From NCBI GenBank assembly GCA_964498065.1, contig CAZCFZ010000010.1, forward strand, positions 21,353 to 85,352: a DNA stretch of 64,000 nt, given 5' to 3'. Positions within the stretch are counted from its first letter, which is position 1; every line of letters begins with the position of its first letter. The position numbers were made by a program, and so were the translations under genes. The stretch comes from FEN-1297 sp964498065 (lineage in GTDB: Bacteria; Bacteroidota; Ignavibacteria; Ignavibacteriales; Ignavibacteriaceae). Of this stretch, positions 1-7,140 are shown piece after piece. The notes below the pieces were generated by a model. It saw only the letters and a list, made by a program, of their open reading frames with translations, made no database searches and had not been told where the DNA came from.

Positions 1-65
1 AATTTGATAAACAAGGAATTTCAATTCCATTCCCGCAGCGGGATGTTCATGTTTATAATCATTAA
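1..65 (+). CDS. C-terminal fragment of an MscS-family mechanosensitive channel (5' end outside window)
   Basis: Frame 3 of the plus strand is open from the window edge to a TAA at 63-65 and ends GISIPFPQRDVHVYNH. The IPFPQRDVH motif is the classic end of the cytoplasmic vestibule of MscS small-conductance mechanosensitive channels. Only 20 residues are visible, so the rest of the protein is unknown. The gene converges on the hip operon, with about 100 bp between the two stop codons. The identification rests on this one motif, which is distinctive. Confidence 0.72.
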   Translation, partial: FDKQGISIPFPQRDVHVYNH

Positions 66-165
66 GCGTATTGATTATAAAAAATATTTTTTAAGATAGA
101 ATTTAAAAATTATAAAATTCTAATGCTGATTTGAAGAAGAAATTTATATTTGGATTAATTTTACT

Positions 166-1095
166 TTACCCGAATAAAATTTTAGTCCTATTATTTAATA
201 GATCGGTATATTTGTCCTTCATTTCTTCTGTAAGGAAGCTCTTTTTAATTAATTTATAAAATTCAGGTATTGAGTTCTCAAATTCATTAAAAGTCTTAAC
301 TATAATTTTATCACTAATTTCTAATCTTTCTTTACCCCAATAATCAATTAATATTTTCTTTGTAAGATTTTTCTTCTTTCCCATTAAAGGTAGAGCAATT
401 TCTTCCTGCGGATTGGGAATGGTGATTGTCGTATTAATTAAATCGTAAACCGGAGATAATTCTACTTTATTATCACGGGTAATTAAAGAAAAATTTTTTA
501 AATGCTGGTCCTCATTACCGATAAGAAAATTAAATAATGTAAGCTTAAATAATTTTATAAATTCAATTAATGGGAAAGTACAATATCGCTCTATTATCCC
601 GACAATTTTTTCCATACTGAAGTCATATTTAGTATCCCTTGATTTACCGGCAAGTTGAGCGAAATCCTCCAAAGAAAATTTTATATTTTTTCCATAACGA
701 TCGAATCGTTTTATAAAGTAAGTTAATTTCCCGTCAATTGAATAAACCATTCCATGCAGTGGTACATCAAGGCCTATGATCTTAGCAAGCCTCATTGTTA
801 AATCTTCATTTTCCGGAACTTGCTGATAAAAATTGCTCTGAGGTTTTAATATGTATGTTCCGAATGTATCAACAATTATAAAAGAACTTTCACTAAGATT
901 TAACCTAGCACTTAATTTTGGTTGAACTCCTTGAATAGACATCTTTACTGCCCTTATTGCGGCTTCTCTTATTTGTTCATCTTGTGTAAATGGAATATCA
1001 TTTAATTTAGTTAGATTTTTTGAAATAAGTTTTAATCCTGCTTCTGAGTATTTATTCTTACCGCACTGCTCATAAGTAATAGGACAAATATTCAT
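166..1095 (-). CDS. hipT: HipT-like serine/threonine kinase toxin (HipA C-terminal kinase)
   Basis: This 309-residue protein has the HipA kinase core but lacks the N-terminal subdomain, which is a separate upstream gene. Visible landmarks are a Gly-rich loop SIQGVQPKLS at residues 53-62, a probable ATP-site lysine in YILKPQ (K84), FIKRFDR near 128-133, the catalytic loop GNEDQHLKN (D196, N201) and the metal-binding YDL (D218). HipA/HipT toxins phosphorylate aminoacyl-tRNA synthetases (GltX for HipA, TrpS for E. coli O127 HipT) and trigger growth arrest. The target here is unknown. The start lies 1 bp after the hipS stop, so translation is probably coupled. All catalytic residues are present, so the kinase is probably active. 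This is the last gene of hipB-hipS-hipT. Confidence 0.88.
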   Translation of the reverse strand: MNICPITYEQCGKNKYSEAGLKLISKNLTKLNDIPFTQDEQIREAAIRAVKMSIQGVQPKLSARLNLSESSFIIVDTFGTYILKPQSNFYQQVPENEDLTMRLAKIIGLDVPLHGMVYSIDGKLTYFIKRFDRYGKNIKFSLEDFAQLAGKSRDTKYDFSMEKIVGIIERYCTFPLIEFIKLFKLTLFNFLIGNEDQHLKNFSLITRDNKVELSPVYDLINTTITIPNPQEEIALPLMGKKKNLTKKILIDYWGKERLEISDKIIVKTFNEFENSIPEFYKLIKKSFLTEEMKDKYTDLLNNRTKILFG

Positions 1096-1096
1096 A

Positions 1097-1408
1097 TCAA
1101 CCTTCTACTGTTATGGAACCGACAAGATCCTTACCAACCAAAATGAGCTGAGTAAATAGATCATTCTTATCCGTCTTAGTTTGTCTAATTAATGCTTCCA
1201 GCTGCATTCCTTCAGGCAACAATCCCTCAAAGAAGGGGGGAAATCCATCATAATTATATTCTTTTTTAGAAACTGGCATTGTTAAAGAAACGGCCGAACC
1301 GCTATAATCATTATTATAAATAAATTTATATTTCTTATACTTCTCTATTTCTATTAAATTTCCTGCATACTTCCCGAAATTATAAACTTTAGCTTCTCTC
1401 ATTTTCAT
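1097..1408 (-). CDS. hipS: HipS-like antitoxin (stand-alone HipA N-terminal subdomain)
   Basis: These 103 residues match only the N-terminal subdomain of HipA (Couple_hipA), including the conserved FFEGLLPEG segment near residues 59-67. The protein ends before the kinase region, which the next gene encodes. In the HipBST system of E. coli O127 the separate HipS neutralises HipT, and the same role is inferred here. The start overlaps the end of hipB by 20 bp. A second ATG two codons in (1402) is an equally good start. A frameshifted hipA is unlikely, because hipT has its own ATG just after the stop and a HipT-type N terminus. Confidence 0.82.
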   Translation of the reverse strand: MKMREAKVYNFGKYAGNLIEIEKYKKYKFIYNNDYSGSAVSLTMPVSKKEYNYDGFPPFFEGLLPEGMQLEALIRQTKTDKNDLFTQLILVGKDLVGSITVEG

Positions 1409-1628
1409 CTTCCATTAATTTCATTAAGGGACTATCAAGTTTTATTTTAATATTAAGTGCATTCAATACTTTCATCATAGTATTAATACGGATTGATTCT
1501 TTTCCTTTTTCTATATCGAATATGACAGTCTTTCCCACTCCAGCTATATCTGCTAGCTGCTTTTGGGTTAATCCGCTTTTATTACGATGATATTTTACAA
1601 CTCTTGCAATTTCTTCTGTGACATTCAT
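1389..1628 (-). CDS. hipB: HipB-like XRE-family DNA-binding regulator
   Basis: A 79-residue protein made almost entirely of a Cro/CI helix-turn-helix domain (roughly residues 8-62, with SGLTQKQLADIAGVGKTVIFD as recognition region). HipB proteins repress their own operon and contribute to toxin control. The gene is first in the operon and is preceded by three sites of the form TTACTG-N6-CAGTAA. The nearest one covers a GGCGGG ribosome-binding site a few bases before the ATG. Its 3' end overlaps hipS by 20 bp. Confidence 0.88.
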   Translation of the reverse strand: MNVTEEIARVVKYHRNKSGLTQKQLADIAGVGKTVIFDIEKGKESIRINTMMKVLNALNIKIKLDSPLMKLMEDENERS

Positions 1629-1632
1629 TAAT

Positions 1633-1650
1633 TTCCCGCCTTAGCAGTAA
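1633..1650. promoter_or_regulatory. Putative HipB operator O1 (degenerate)
   Basis: The right arm is exact (CAGTAA at 1645-1650). The left arm TTCCCG matches 4 of 6 bases of TTACTG, with the same 6-bp spacer as the other sites. It covers the hipB ribosome-binding site, so binding could block translation initiation or early transcription. It is called mainly because of its spacing to O2. Confidence 0.45.
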
Positions 1651-1702
1651 TTTTATTTAATTATATATTAAATTAGTACAACTATTAAAGAAAAGCAAAT
1701 AT

Positions 1703-1722
1703 TTTACTGATATAGCAGTAAA
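1703..1722. promoter_or_regulatory. Putative HipB operator O2 (perfect palindrome)
   Basis: TTTACTG and CAGTAAA form perfect 7-bp arms around a 6-bp AT-rich centre, about 85 bp upstream of hipB. HipB-type regulators bind palindromes of this size upstream of their own operon. The assignment to HipB is inferred from position and from the related sites O1 and O3. Confidence 0.65.
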
Positions 1723-1773
1723 TATTATGTGCTTTTGAAGTAATTTGAAATATAATGATTTTTTATCAAGTGA

Positions 1774-1791
1774 TTACTGCTATAACGGTAA
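1774..1791. promoter_or_regulatory. Putative HipB operator O3
   Basis: TTACTG, a 6-bp spacer, then CGGTAA: one mismatch from the O2 consensus. The centre lies 70 bp from that of O2, and O2 lies 71 bp from O1, so the three sites are almost evenly spaced. The site sits just beyond the 3' end of the exonuclease gene. Confidence 0.6.
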
Positions 1792-1808
1792 AATAATCAA
1801 TAAATAGA

Positions 1809-2495
1809 TCAAAATTGTAAGTATTCATCCCAAATTTTATATAGCTGGAAAGTAGCGTAGATATCTTCTCCGCAATAGATAGCAATGTCTTTAATTCTTC
1901 CTGCTTCATATAAAACTTTCACATCCATTCCTGAAATACCTTTTGATTTCGGAGATTCAATTCCAAAGGAATGGCAGTAAAAATCTAAATTAAATTTTCT
2001 AATCAAACCGTAAAAAGTTAGTTGATCCAGCAGATCAATATGAACTGATGAATCAAATCTATTTGTAATTAAATTTTTGGTTGGTTTAATTTTATTGAAA
2101 GCGGAACGGATCATTAAGAACGGTACGTCAAAATTTCTCCCGTTAAATGTAACAACAGTATCTGCCACATCTACAATCCGCCAGAAAGATTTAAGCATTT
2201 CAGGTTCACTTAAACCTTTATACTGTGTTTGGTTTTCACCCGTCCATTCTTCTTCTTTATTGCTTTCGTAATAAACAAATGATTTTTCTTTGTCTATATC
2301 ATAAATACCTATCGCAACAACCTTTGCTGTAAAAGGATAAAGACTCATATAACGAATTGCATCATCCTTTTTTTCAGCTCTTATTTCATTGTCTTTTTCT
2401 TTTTCAACATAACGAAGAAGATATTCCTGCTGACTTTCGGAAAGCGATTCGAATGGAAAGGAAGTAGTTTCAATATCGAAGACAATTTTCCTCAT
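1809..2495 (-). CDS. DnaQ-like 3'-5' exonuclease (PolB-associated type)
   Basis: A 228-residue RNase H-fold exonuclease. The three exonuclease motifs are visible: ExoI FDIETT (D7, E9), ExoII TFNGRNFDVPFL (D123) and ExoIII YCGEDIYAT (Y207, D211). It belongs to the predicted PolB-like 3'-5' exonucleases found as stand-alone proteins in Bacteroidota. No polymerase domain is present. The substrate is unknown; nucleic-acid repair or processing is inferred. It lies 32 bp after a thioesterase gene on the same strand and may be read from the fatty-acid operon, with no obvious functional link. Confidence 0.78.
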   Translation of the reverse strand: MRKIVFDIETTSFPFESLSESQQEYLLRYVEKEKDNEIRAEKKDDAIRYMSLYPFTAKVVAIGIYDIDKEKSFVYYESNKEEEWTGENQTQYKGLSEPEMLKSFWRIVDVADTVVTFNGRNFDVPFLMIRSAFNKIKPTKNLITNRFDSSVHIDLLDQLTFYGLIRKFNLDFYCHSFGIESPKSKGISGMDVKVLYEAGRIKDIAIYCGEDIYATFQLYKIWDEYLQF

Positions 2496-2527
2496 AACTA
2501 TACCCCTTTTGTATAATGATGAAAGAT

Positions 2528-2986
2528 TTAATCTTTTAGAACTTGAACATTTTTATCATATTGTAAAACTGAATTAACAAAATTACCAGGAAGTGGAATT
2601 GATTTTCTTGTAACCGGATCTACATGAACTAATACTCCTGATCCTTCTGCTACAATGACTTTCGTATTCAAATTTTCAATTATATGTTCAAATCCAAAAC
2701 TGCTGTTCTTAATATATGAAATCCGGGTATATATTCGCAACTTATCTTCGAAAATTGCAACCTTTAAATAATCGATTTCATTTCTAGCCATATAAAAAGC
2801 AGTACCATTTGTAAAGACACCTTCTTTTGGAAGAACACCAATATCCTTTGCATATCTTATTCGAGCTTGTTCAAAATAATTAAAGTAAACTGCATTGTTA
2901 ACTATATGCAGCATGTCTACTTCGTTAAATCTAACAGTAACATCGTAAAAATGTTTAAATAGGTTTTTATTTTTTGCGGGCAGCAT
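2528..2986 (-). CDS. Acyl-CoA thioesterase, 4HBT hot-dog family
   Basis: A 152-residue single hot-dog domain. The motif VRFNEVDMLHIVNNAVYFNY near residues 18-37 is the YbgC/FadM-type active-site helix with its catalytic aspartate. Such enzymes hydrolyse acyl-CoA thioesters. Its place at the distal end of the beta-oxidation genes suggests removal of stalled acyl-CoA intermediates. A related enzyme is encoded at 13040-13483. Chain-length preference cannot be read from the sequence. Confidence 0.82.
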   Translation of the reverse strand: MLPAKNKNLFKHFYDVTVRFNEVDMLHIVNNAVYFNYFEQARIRYAKDIGVLPKEGVFTNGTAFYMARNEIDYLKVAIFEDKLRIYTRISYIKNSSFGFEHIIENLNTKVIVAEGSGVLVHVDPVTRKSIPLPGNFVNSVLQYDKNVQVLKD

Positions 2987-3026
2987 TTCTTTCCTTATAA
3001 GAACTGAACTCTTGTTTTCGATGGTC

Positions 3027-3076
3027 GATACTCGATTCCGGATCTTTTATGAAAATTATATCGAGAATCGAGTATC
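3027..3076. repeat. Inverted repeat between thioesterase and SDR genes
   Basis: GATACTCGATTC (3027-3038) and GAATCGAGTATC (3065-3076) are perfect 12-bp complementary arms around a 26-bp loop. No T-run follows on either strand, so it is not a standard terminator. It more likely is the remnant of a dispersed palindromic element. Confidence 0.65.
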
Positions 3077-3108
3077 CGGTATCAAAAAATTTTTGTATTT
3101 CTAAAACT

Positions 3109-3996
3109 TCAGCTTCCTTTAACATTTCTTACGGCTTTCTCAATTTCATTCCACAAATCGGCAGGAATTTCTTCAAGAATATTAAATTGACCAGCTCCTT
3201 TAAGCCATTCGCCTCCATCGATTGTTACTACCTCTCCATTGATAAATGAAGAATAATCTGAGACGAGATAAGCTGCAAGATTAGTAAGCTCCTGATGCTT
3301 ACCAACCCGGCCGACCGGAATTTTTTTCTTTGGGTCGAATTTTTGGGATAAATCACCCGGCAGTAATCTTTCCCATGCGCCTTTTGTCGGAAATAAACCG
3401 GGTGCAATTGCATTGGAACGAATTCCGTACTTTCCCCACTCTACTGCAAGTGAACGTGTAAGTGATAGGACACCCGCTTTTGCAACAGCAGAAGGAACAA
3501 CATAAGCAGAACCTGTCCAGGAATAAGTTGTAACAATATTTAAAATCGCCGCAGTTTGTTTTTTTGAAATCCAATCTTTGCCGAAAGCTAAAGTGCAGTA
3601 ATAAGTTCCTTTTAAAACTATATCGACAATAATATCAAAAGCTCTATGTGATAATCTTTCAGTGGGACTGATAAAGTTTCCGGCAGCATTATTTACAAGA
3701 ATATCCACTTTCCCAAATTTTTCTACTGCGGACTTCAATAGATTTTCAACTTCGTTATATTTTGTTACATCACATTGAACAGGAAGTACCGTTTTTCCTG
3801 AGTTTTCTTCAATTTCCCCTGCAGTTTTTTTAAGTACATCAAATTTACGGCTGGCAATTATTAATTCTGCACCTAATTCGGAAAAATATTTAGCCATCGA
3901 TTTTCCAAGTCCGGTTCCGCCGCCGGTTATTAAAATTACTTTTCCTTCGAGTGAGCCTTCTTTAAGCATTGGCTTAATATATTTATTATCCGGCAT
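3109..3996 (-). CDS. SDR oxidoreductase, 2,4-dienoyl-CoA reductase-like
   Basis: A 295-residue short-chain dehydrogenase with the nucleotide motif TGGGTGLGK (residues 25-33) and the structural NNAAGNF. The usual YxxxK is replaced by SAVAK, the serine/lysine arrangement of NADPH-dependent 2,4-dienoyl-CoA reductases, whose YVVPSAVAKAG region is similar. That role fits well inside a beta-oxidation operon, where it would let polyunsaturated acyl chains be degraded. It follows the acyl-CoA dehydrogenase by 91 bp. Another SDR activity on acyl-CoA substrates is possible. Confidence 0.75.
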   Translation of the reverse strand: MPDNKYIKPMLKEGSLEGKVILITGGGTGLGKSMAKYFSELGAELIIASRKFDVLKKTAGEIEENSGKTVLPVQCDVTKYNEVENLLKSAVEKFGKVDILVNNAAGNFISPTERLSHRAFDIIVDIVLKGTYYCTLAFGKDWISKKQTAAILNIVTTYSWTGSAYVVPSAVAKAGVLSLTRSLAVEWGKYGIRSNAIAPGLFPTKGAWERLLPGDLSQKFDPKKKIPVGRVGKHQELTNLAAYLVSDYSSFINGEVVTIDGGEWLKGAGQFNILEEIPADLWNEIEKAVRNVKGS

Positions 3997-4028
3997 TATT
4001 CTTCCAAATTTTATAAATATTAATTCTT

Positions 4029-4066
4029 ATCCGTGCAAATCCGTTTAATCTGTGTCATCCGCGTTC
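4029..4066. repeat. Short degenerate tandem repeat, consensus ATCCGTGTN
   Basis: Four consecutive units of 9-10 bp (ATCCGTGCAA, ATCCGTTTA, ATCTGTGTC, ATCCGCGTT) fill the gap between the SDR and acyl-CoA dehydrogenase genes. Similar ATCCGTGT-type strings recur between genes in many environmental bacterial genomes. From this window alone it can only be called a low-complexity repeat relic. Confidence 0.5.
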
Positions 4067-4087
4067 TATTGCTTTCAGTATTTACAC

Positions 4088-5881
4088 CTAGAAACAATAC
4101 TTATTCGCTTCTATTAATCTGTTTGCAATGTCTCTTCTAAGATTGGTAGTGTTTACAGGATCAAATTTTGTGTAACGTTTTAAACCAAGCATTAACATTT
4201 TCAGCTCATCGCCTTCTGCGTATGCAGAAATTGCATGTTTGCCGTACAGATTTATTTTCTCCAACGAATCACTAACATAAACCTGCGTCATTTCAACATA
4301 TGGCAAAACTTCACTCTCACTTTTCATTGAAGAAATTTTTTGTGTTCTCAATATTGCAGACTCGGAAGTATAAACTTCAATTAACATATCGGTAACATTC
4401 ATTATAATTTCCTGTTCATCAGCAAGCTTCTGCATAAACTTCTGCACAGCCGAACCGGCAATCATCAAGATAGCTTTTTTAGCATTTCTAATTGCTTCCA
4501 ATTCACTTACAAGAAGCCCTTCAGGTTTTTCTCCAATATTAGGAATAGATAATAAATCTTTTTGTATTGCCAAAGCCGGACCCATTAAATCAAGTCTTCC
4601 TTTTAAAGAACGTTTAACAAGCATATCTACAGTTAACAAGCGGTTGATTTCGTTTGTACCTTCAAAAATACGATTGATTCTAGAATCCCGGTAAGCTCTA
4701 GCAGCCGGATATTCTTCGGAAAAACCATATCCGCCGAAAATCTGAACAGCTTCATCAACTACGTAATCCAGCATTTCCGATCCGAAAACTTTAAGCATCG
4801 CAGACTCAATTGCATATTCTTCGGCAGCTTGAACTACTGCCTGGCTATATGACGCGCCGTCTTCGTTTAACTCATTAACTTTATTATTTATTAGTCCGCT
4901 TGTTCTTAATGTTGCAGATTCGGAAACAAAAACTCTAATTGCCTGTTCTGCAAGTTTATATTTAATTGCTCCGAAACTAGAAATTAATTTACCGAATTGT
5001 TTTCTTTCATTTGCATAATTAAGTGCAACAGTAATAAACCTTTTTGCACCGCCGGTTGTCATTGCACATAATTTGAATCTTCCGATATTCAGAATATTAA
5101 AAGCTACATAATGACCTTTCCCTATTTCGCCGAGAACATTTTCTTTTGGCACTTTTACATTGTCCAAAAATAGAGCCCTTGTAGATGAACCTTTAATACC
5201 CATTTTATCTTCTTCTTTACCGCGTGTAAAACCTTCCGATTTAGTATCAATAATAAAGCAGGTGAATTTATCTCCGTCAACCTGAGCAAATGTAATTAGA
5301 ATATCTGCAAAGCCTCCATTCGTAATCCACATTTTTTGTCCGTTAAGAATATAATACTTTCCATCGTCTGAAAGCTTAGCAGTTGTTTTTGCAGAAAGTG
5401 CATCCGAGCCTGAAGTCGGTTCGGTTAAACAGTAAGCTGATTTCCATTCACCTGAAGCAAACTTCGGAAGATATTTTTCTTTTTGTTCATCGGTGCCGTA
5501 ATAAAGTATAGGAAGAGTACCGATACCTGTATGCGCAGCAAACGAAACTCCGAATGAATGACTTGCACCCATTTCCATTGAAATAAAAGTGTTAGTATTA
5601 AAATCTTCACCCAACCCGCCGTACTGTTCCGGAACTGCAGTTCCCAGCAAGCCAAGCTCACCGGCTTTTTCTAAAAGTTTAATGGTTAATCCTTCTTCCT
5701 GATGATCGATTGCATCGAGCTTTGGTAATATTTCTTTTTCAACAAATTCTTTAGCAGAATCCGCCATCATTTTTTGTTCTTCTGTTATCTCTTCAGGAAT
5801 AAATACGTCCTGAGGATTTGTATCTTTTGTAAGGAACTCCCCTCCTTTAAGAACTTTTAATGTTTTTATCTCTTCAGCCAT
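4088..5881 (-). CDS. Acyl-CoA dehydrogenase, long form
   Basis: A 597-residue FAD-dependent acyl-CoA dehydrogenase catalysing the first beta-oxidation step. The ACAD core spans roughly residues 30-430: the FAD/substrate segment CLTEPTSGSDA, WITNGGFAD, GGYGFSEEYPAARAYRD and the catalytic-glutamate segment IFEGTNEINR. The extra C-terminal ~160 residues resemble the helical extension of very-long-chain dehydrogenases, so long-chain substrates are likely. The gene lies 37 bp after the thiolase gene. A shorter dehydrogenase is encoded at 30167-31312. Confidence 0.9.
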   Translation of the reverse strand: MAEEIKTLKVLKGGEFLTKDTNPQDVFIPEEITEEQKMMADSAKEFVEKEILPKLDAIDHQEEGLTIKLLEKAGELGLLGTAVPEQYGGLGEDFNTNTFISMEMGASHSFGVSFAAHTGIGTLPILYYGTDEQKEKYLPKFASGEWKSAYCLTEPTSGSDALSAKTTAKLSDDGKYYILNGQKMWITNGGFADILITFAQVDGDKFTCFIIDTKSEGFTRGKEEDKMGIKGSSTRALFLDNVKVPKENVLGEIGKGHYVAFNILNIGRFKLCAMTTGGAKRFITVALNYANERKQFGKLISSFGAIKYKLAEQAIRVFVSESATLRTSGLINNKVNELNEDGASYSQAVVQAAEEYAIESAMLKVFGSEMLDYVVDEAVQIFGGYGFSEEYPAARAYRDSRINRIFEGTNEINRLLTVDMLVKRSLKGRLDLMGPALAIQKDLLSIPNIGEKPEGLLVSELEAIRNAKKAILMIAGSAVQKFMQKLADEQEIIMNVTDMLIEVYTSESAILRTQKISSMKSESEVLPYVEMTQVYVSDSLEKINLYGKHAISAYAEGDELKMLMLGLKRYTKFDPVNTTNLRRDIANRLIEANKYCF

Positions 5882-5918
5882 GATTATTCACCTTTATAAT
5901 TTTAAAATTCTTATTCAA

Positions 5919-7106
5919 TTAATTTAACCGCTCAAAAATAGCCGCAACGCCCTGCCCGCCTCCTACGCATGCAGTTACCATACCGTATTTTTTATTTCTT
6001 CTTTTTAACTCATTTAAAATTTGAACCGTAAGCTTTGCGCCGGTACAGCCCAATGGATGGCCGAGAGCAATTGCTCCGCCGTTTACATTTAATTTTTCGT
6101 TATCAAAATTTAATTCTCTAACAACTGCTAAGGACTGTGCAGCAAATGCTTCGTTTAATTCTATTAGATCAAGATCATCTAATTTCATTCCTGCTTTTTT
6201 AAGAGCTTTAGGAACTGCTTCAACTGGTCCGATTCCCATAATTCTCGGATCAACCCCAGCAAGAGAAAAAGAAACCAATCTTGCAATCGGTTTTAAATTT
6301 AGTTCTTTCATCATTTCTTCGGACATAACCAATACAAATGCAGCACCATCAGAGGTTTGAGATGAATTTCCTGCCGTAACAGTACCGTTAGCAGCAAAAA
6401 CCGGTTTTAGTTTTGCAAGCGCTTCCAATGAAGTATCCGGACGCGGGCCTTCGTCGGTATCAACAATGTACTTTCTTACTTTTCTTTTACCATCTTCTAG
6501 ATATGTTTCTTCAACTTCAATGGGAACAATTTGATCTTTAAAATATCCATTTTGAATTGCATTAACTGCTTTCATATGAGAATTATATGAAAATTCATCC
6601 TGATCTTCTCTTGATATTTTATAGTCTTTAGCTATTTCTTCCGCTGTTAGTCCCATACCTAAATAATATTCCGGATGTTCTTTTGCAATTTTATAATTAG
6701 GTGATAGTTTCCAGCCGGTAACCGGAACCATGGACATTGACTCAGTACCTCCGGCAATTATACAATCGGCCATACCTGCTTGTATTCTTGCAACTGCTGT
6801 AGCAATAGTATCTACTCCTGATGCGCAATACCTGTTGACGGTTTCACCCGGTACTTCGATTGGCAGACATTGAAGTGCAATCATTCTTCCCATCTGCAAG
6901 CCTTGCTCAGCTTCGGGAACTGCGTTGCCAACTATTAAATCATCAACTTTATGCGGATCAAGTTGGGGAACTGATTTTAACAAATGCTTTATAACATCTG
7001 CGGCAAGATCATCCGGCCTGTAAAATCGAAAGCCGCCTTTCTTAGCTTTACCAACCGCTGATCTAAAACCTGCTACTATAAATGCTTCTTTCATGATATT
7101 TTTCAT
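5919..7106 (-). CDS. fadA: Acetyl-CoA acyltransferase (3-ketoacyl-CoA thiolase)
   Basis: A 395-residue thiolase with all three catalytic motifs: the nucleophile in NRYCASG (C94), GGAIALGHPLGCTGA with the catalytic histidine, and the second cysteine in TACVGGGQG near residue 381. It cleaves 3-ketoacyl-CoA to acetyl-CoA and a shortened acyl-CoA, the last beta-oxidation step. It lies 34 bp after the dehydrogenase/hydratase gene. The ATG four codons in gives the more usual N terminus MKEAFIVAG. Context favours degradation over biosynthesis. Confidence 0.92.
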   Translation of the reverse strand: MKNIMKEAFIVAGFRSAVGKAKKGGFRFYRPDDLAADVIKHLLKSVPQLDPHKVDDLIVGNAVPEAEQGLQMGRMIALQCLPIEVPGETVNRYCASGVDTIATAVARIQAGMADCIIAGGTESMSMVPVTGWKLSPNYKIAKEHPEYYLGMGLTAEEIAKDYKISREDQDEFSYNSHMKAVNAIQNGYFKDQIVPIEVEETYLEDGKRKVRKYIVDTDEGPRPDTSLEALAKLKPVFAANGTVTAGNSSQTSDGAAFVLVMSEEMMKELNLKPIARLVSFSLAGVDPRIMGIGPVEAVPKALKKAGMKLDDLDLIELNEAFAAQSLAVVRELNFDNEKLNVNGGAIALGHPLGCTGAKLTVQILNELKRRNKKYGMVTACVGGGQGVAAIFERLN

Positions 7107-7140
7107 TTTTAATTTTTAAAAAACTTTTATTTAATATTTA

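Noticed and set aside
1097..1408. hipS and hipT as a broken single hipA gene
   Set aside because: hipT has its own start, HipT-type N terminus and all kinase motifs; both parts end cleanly.
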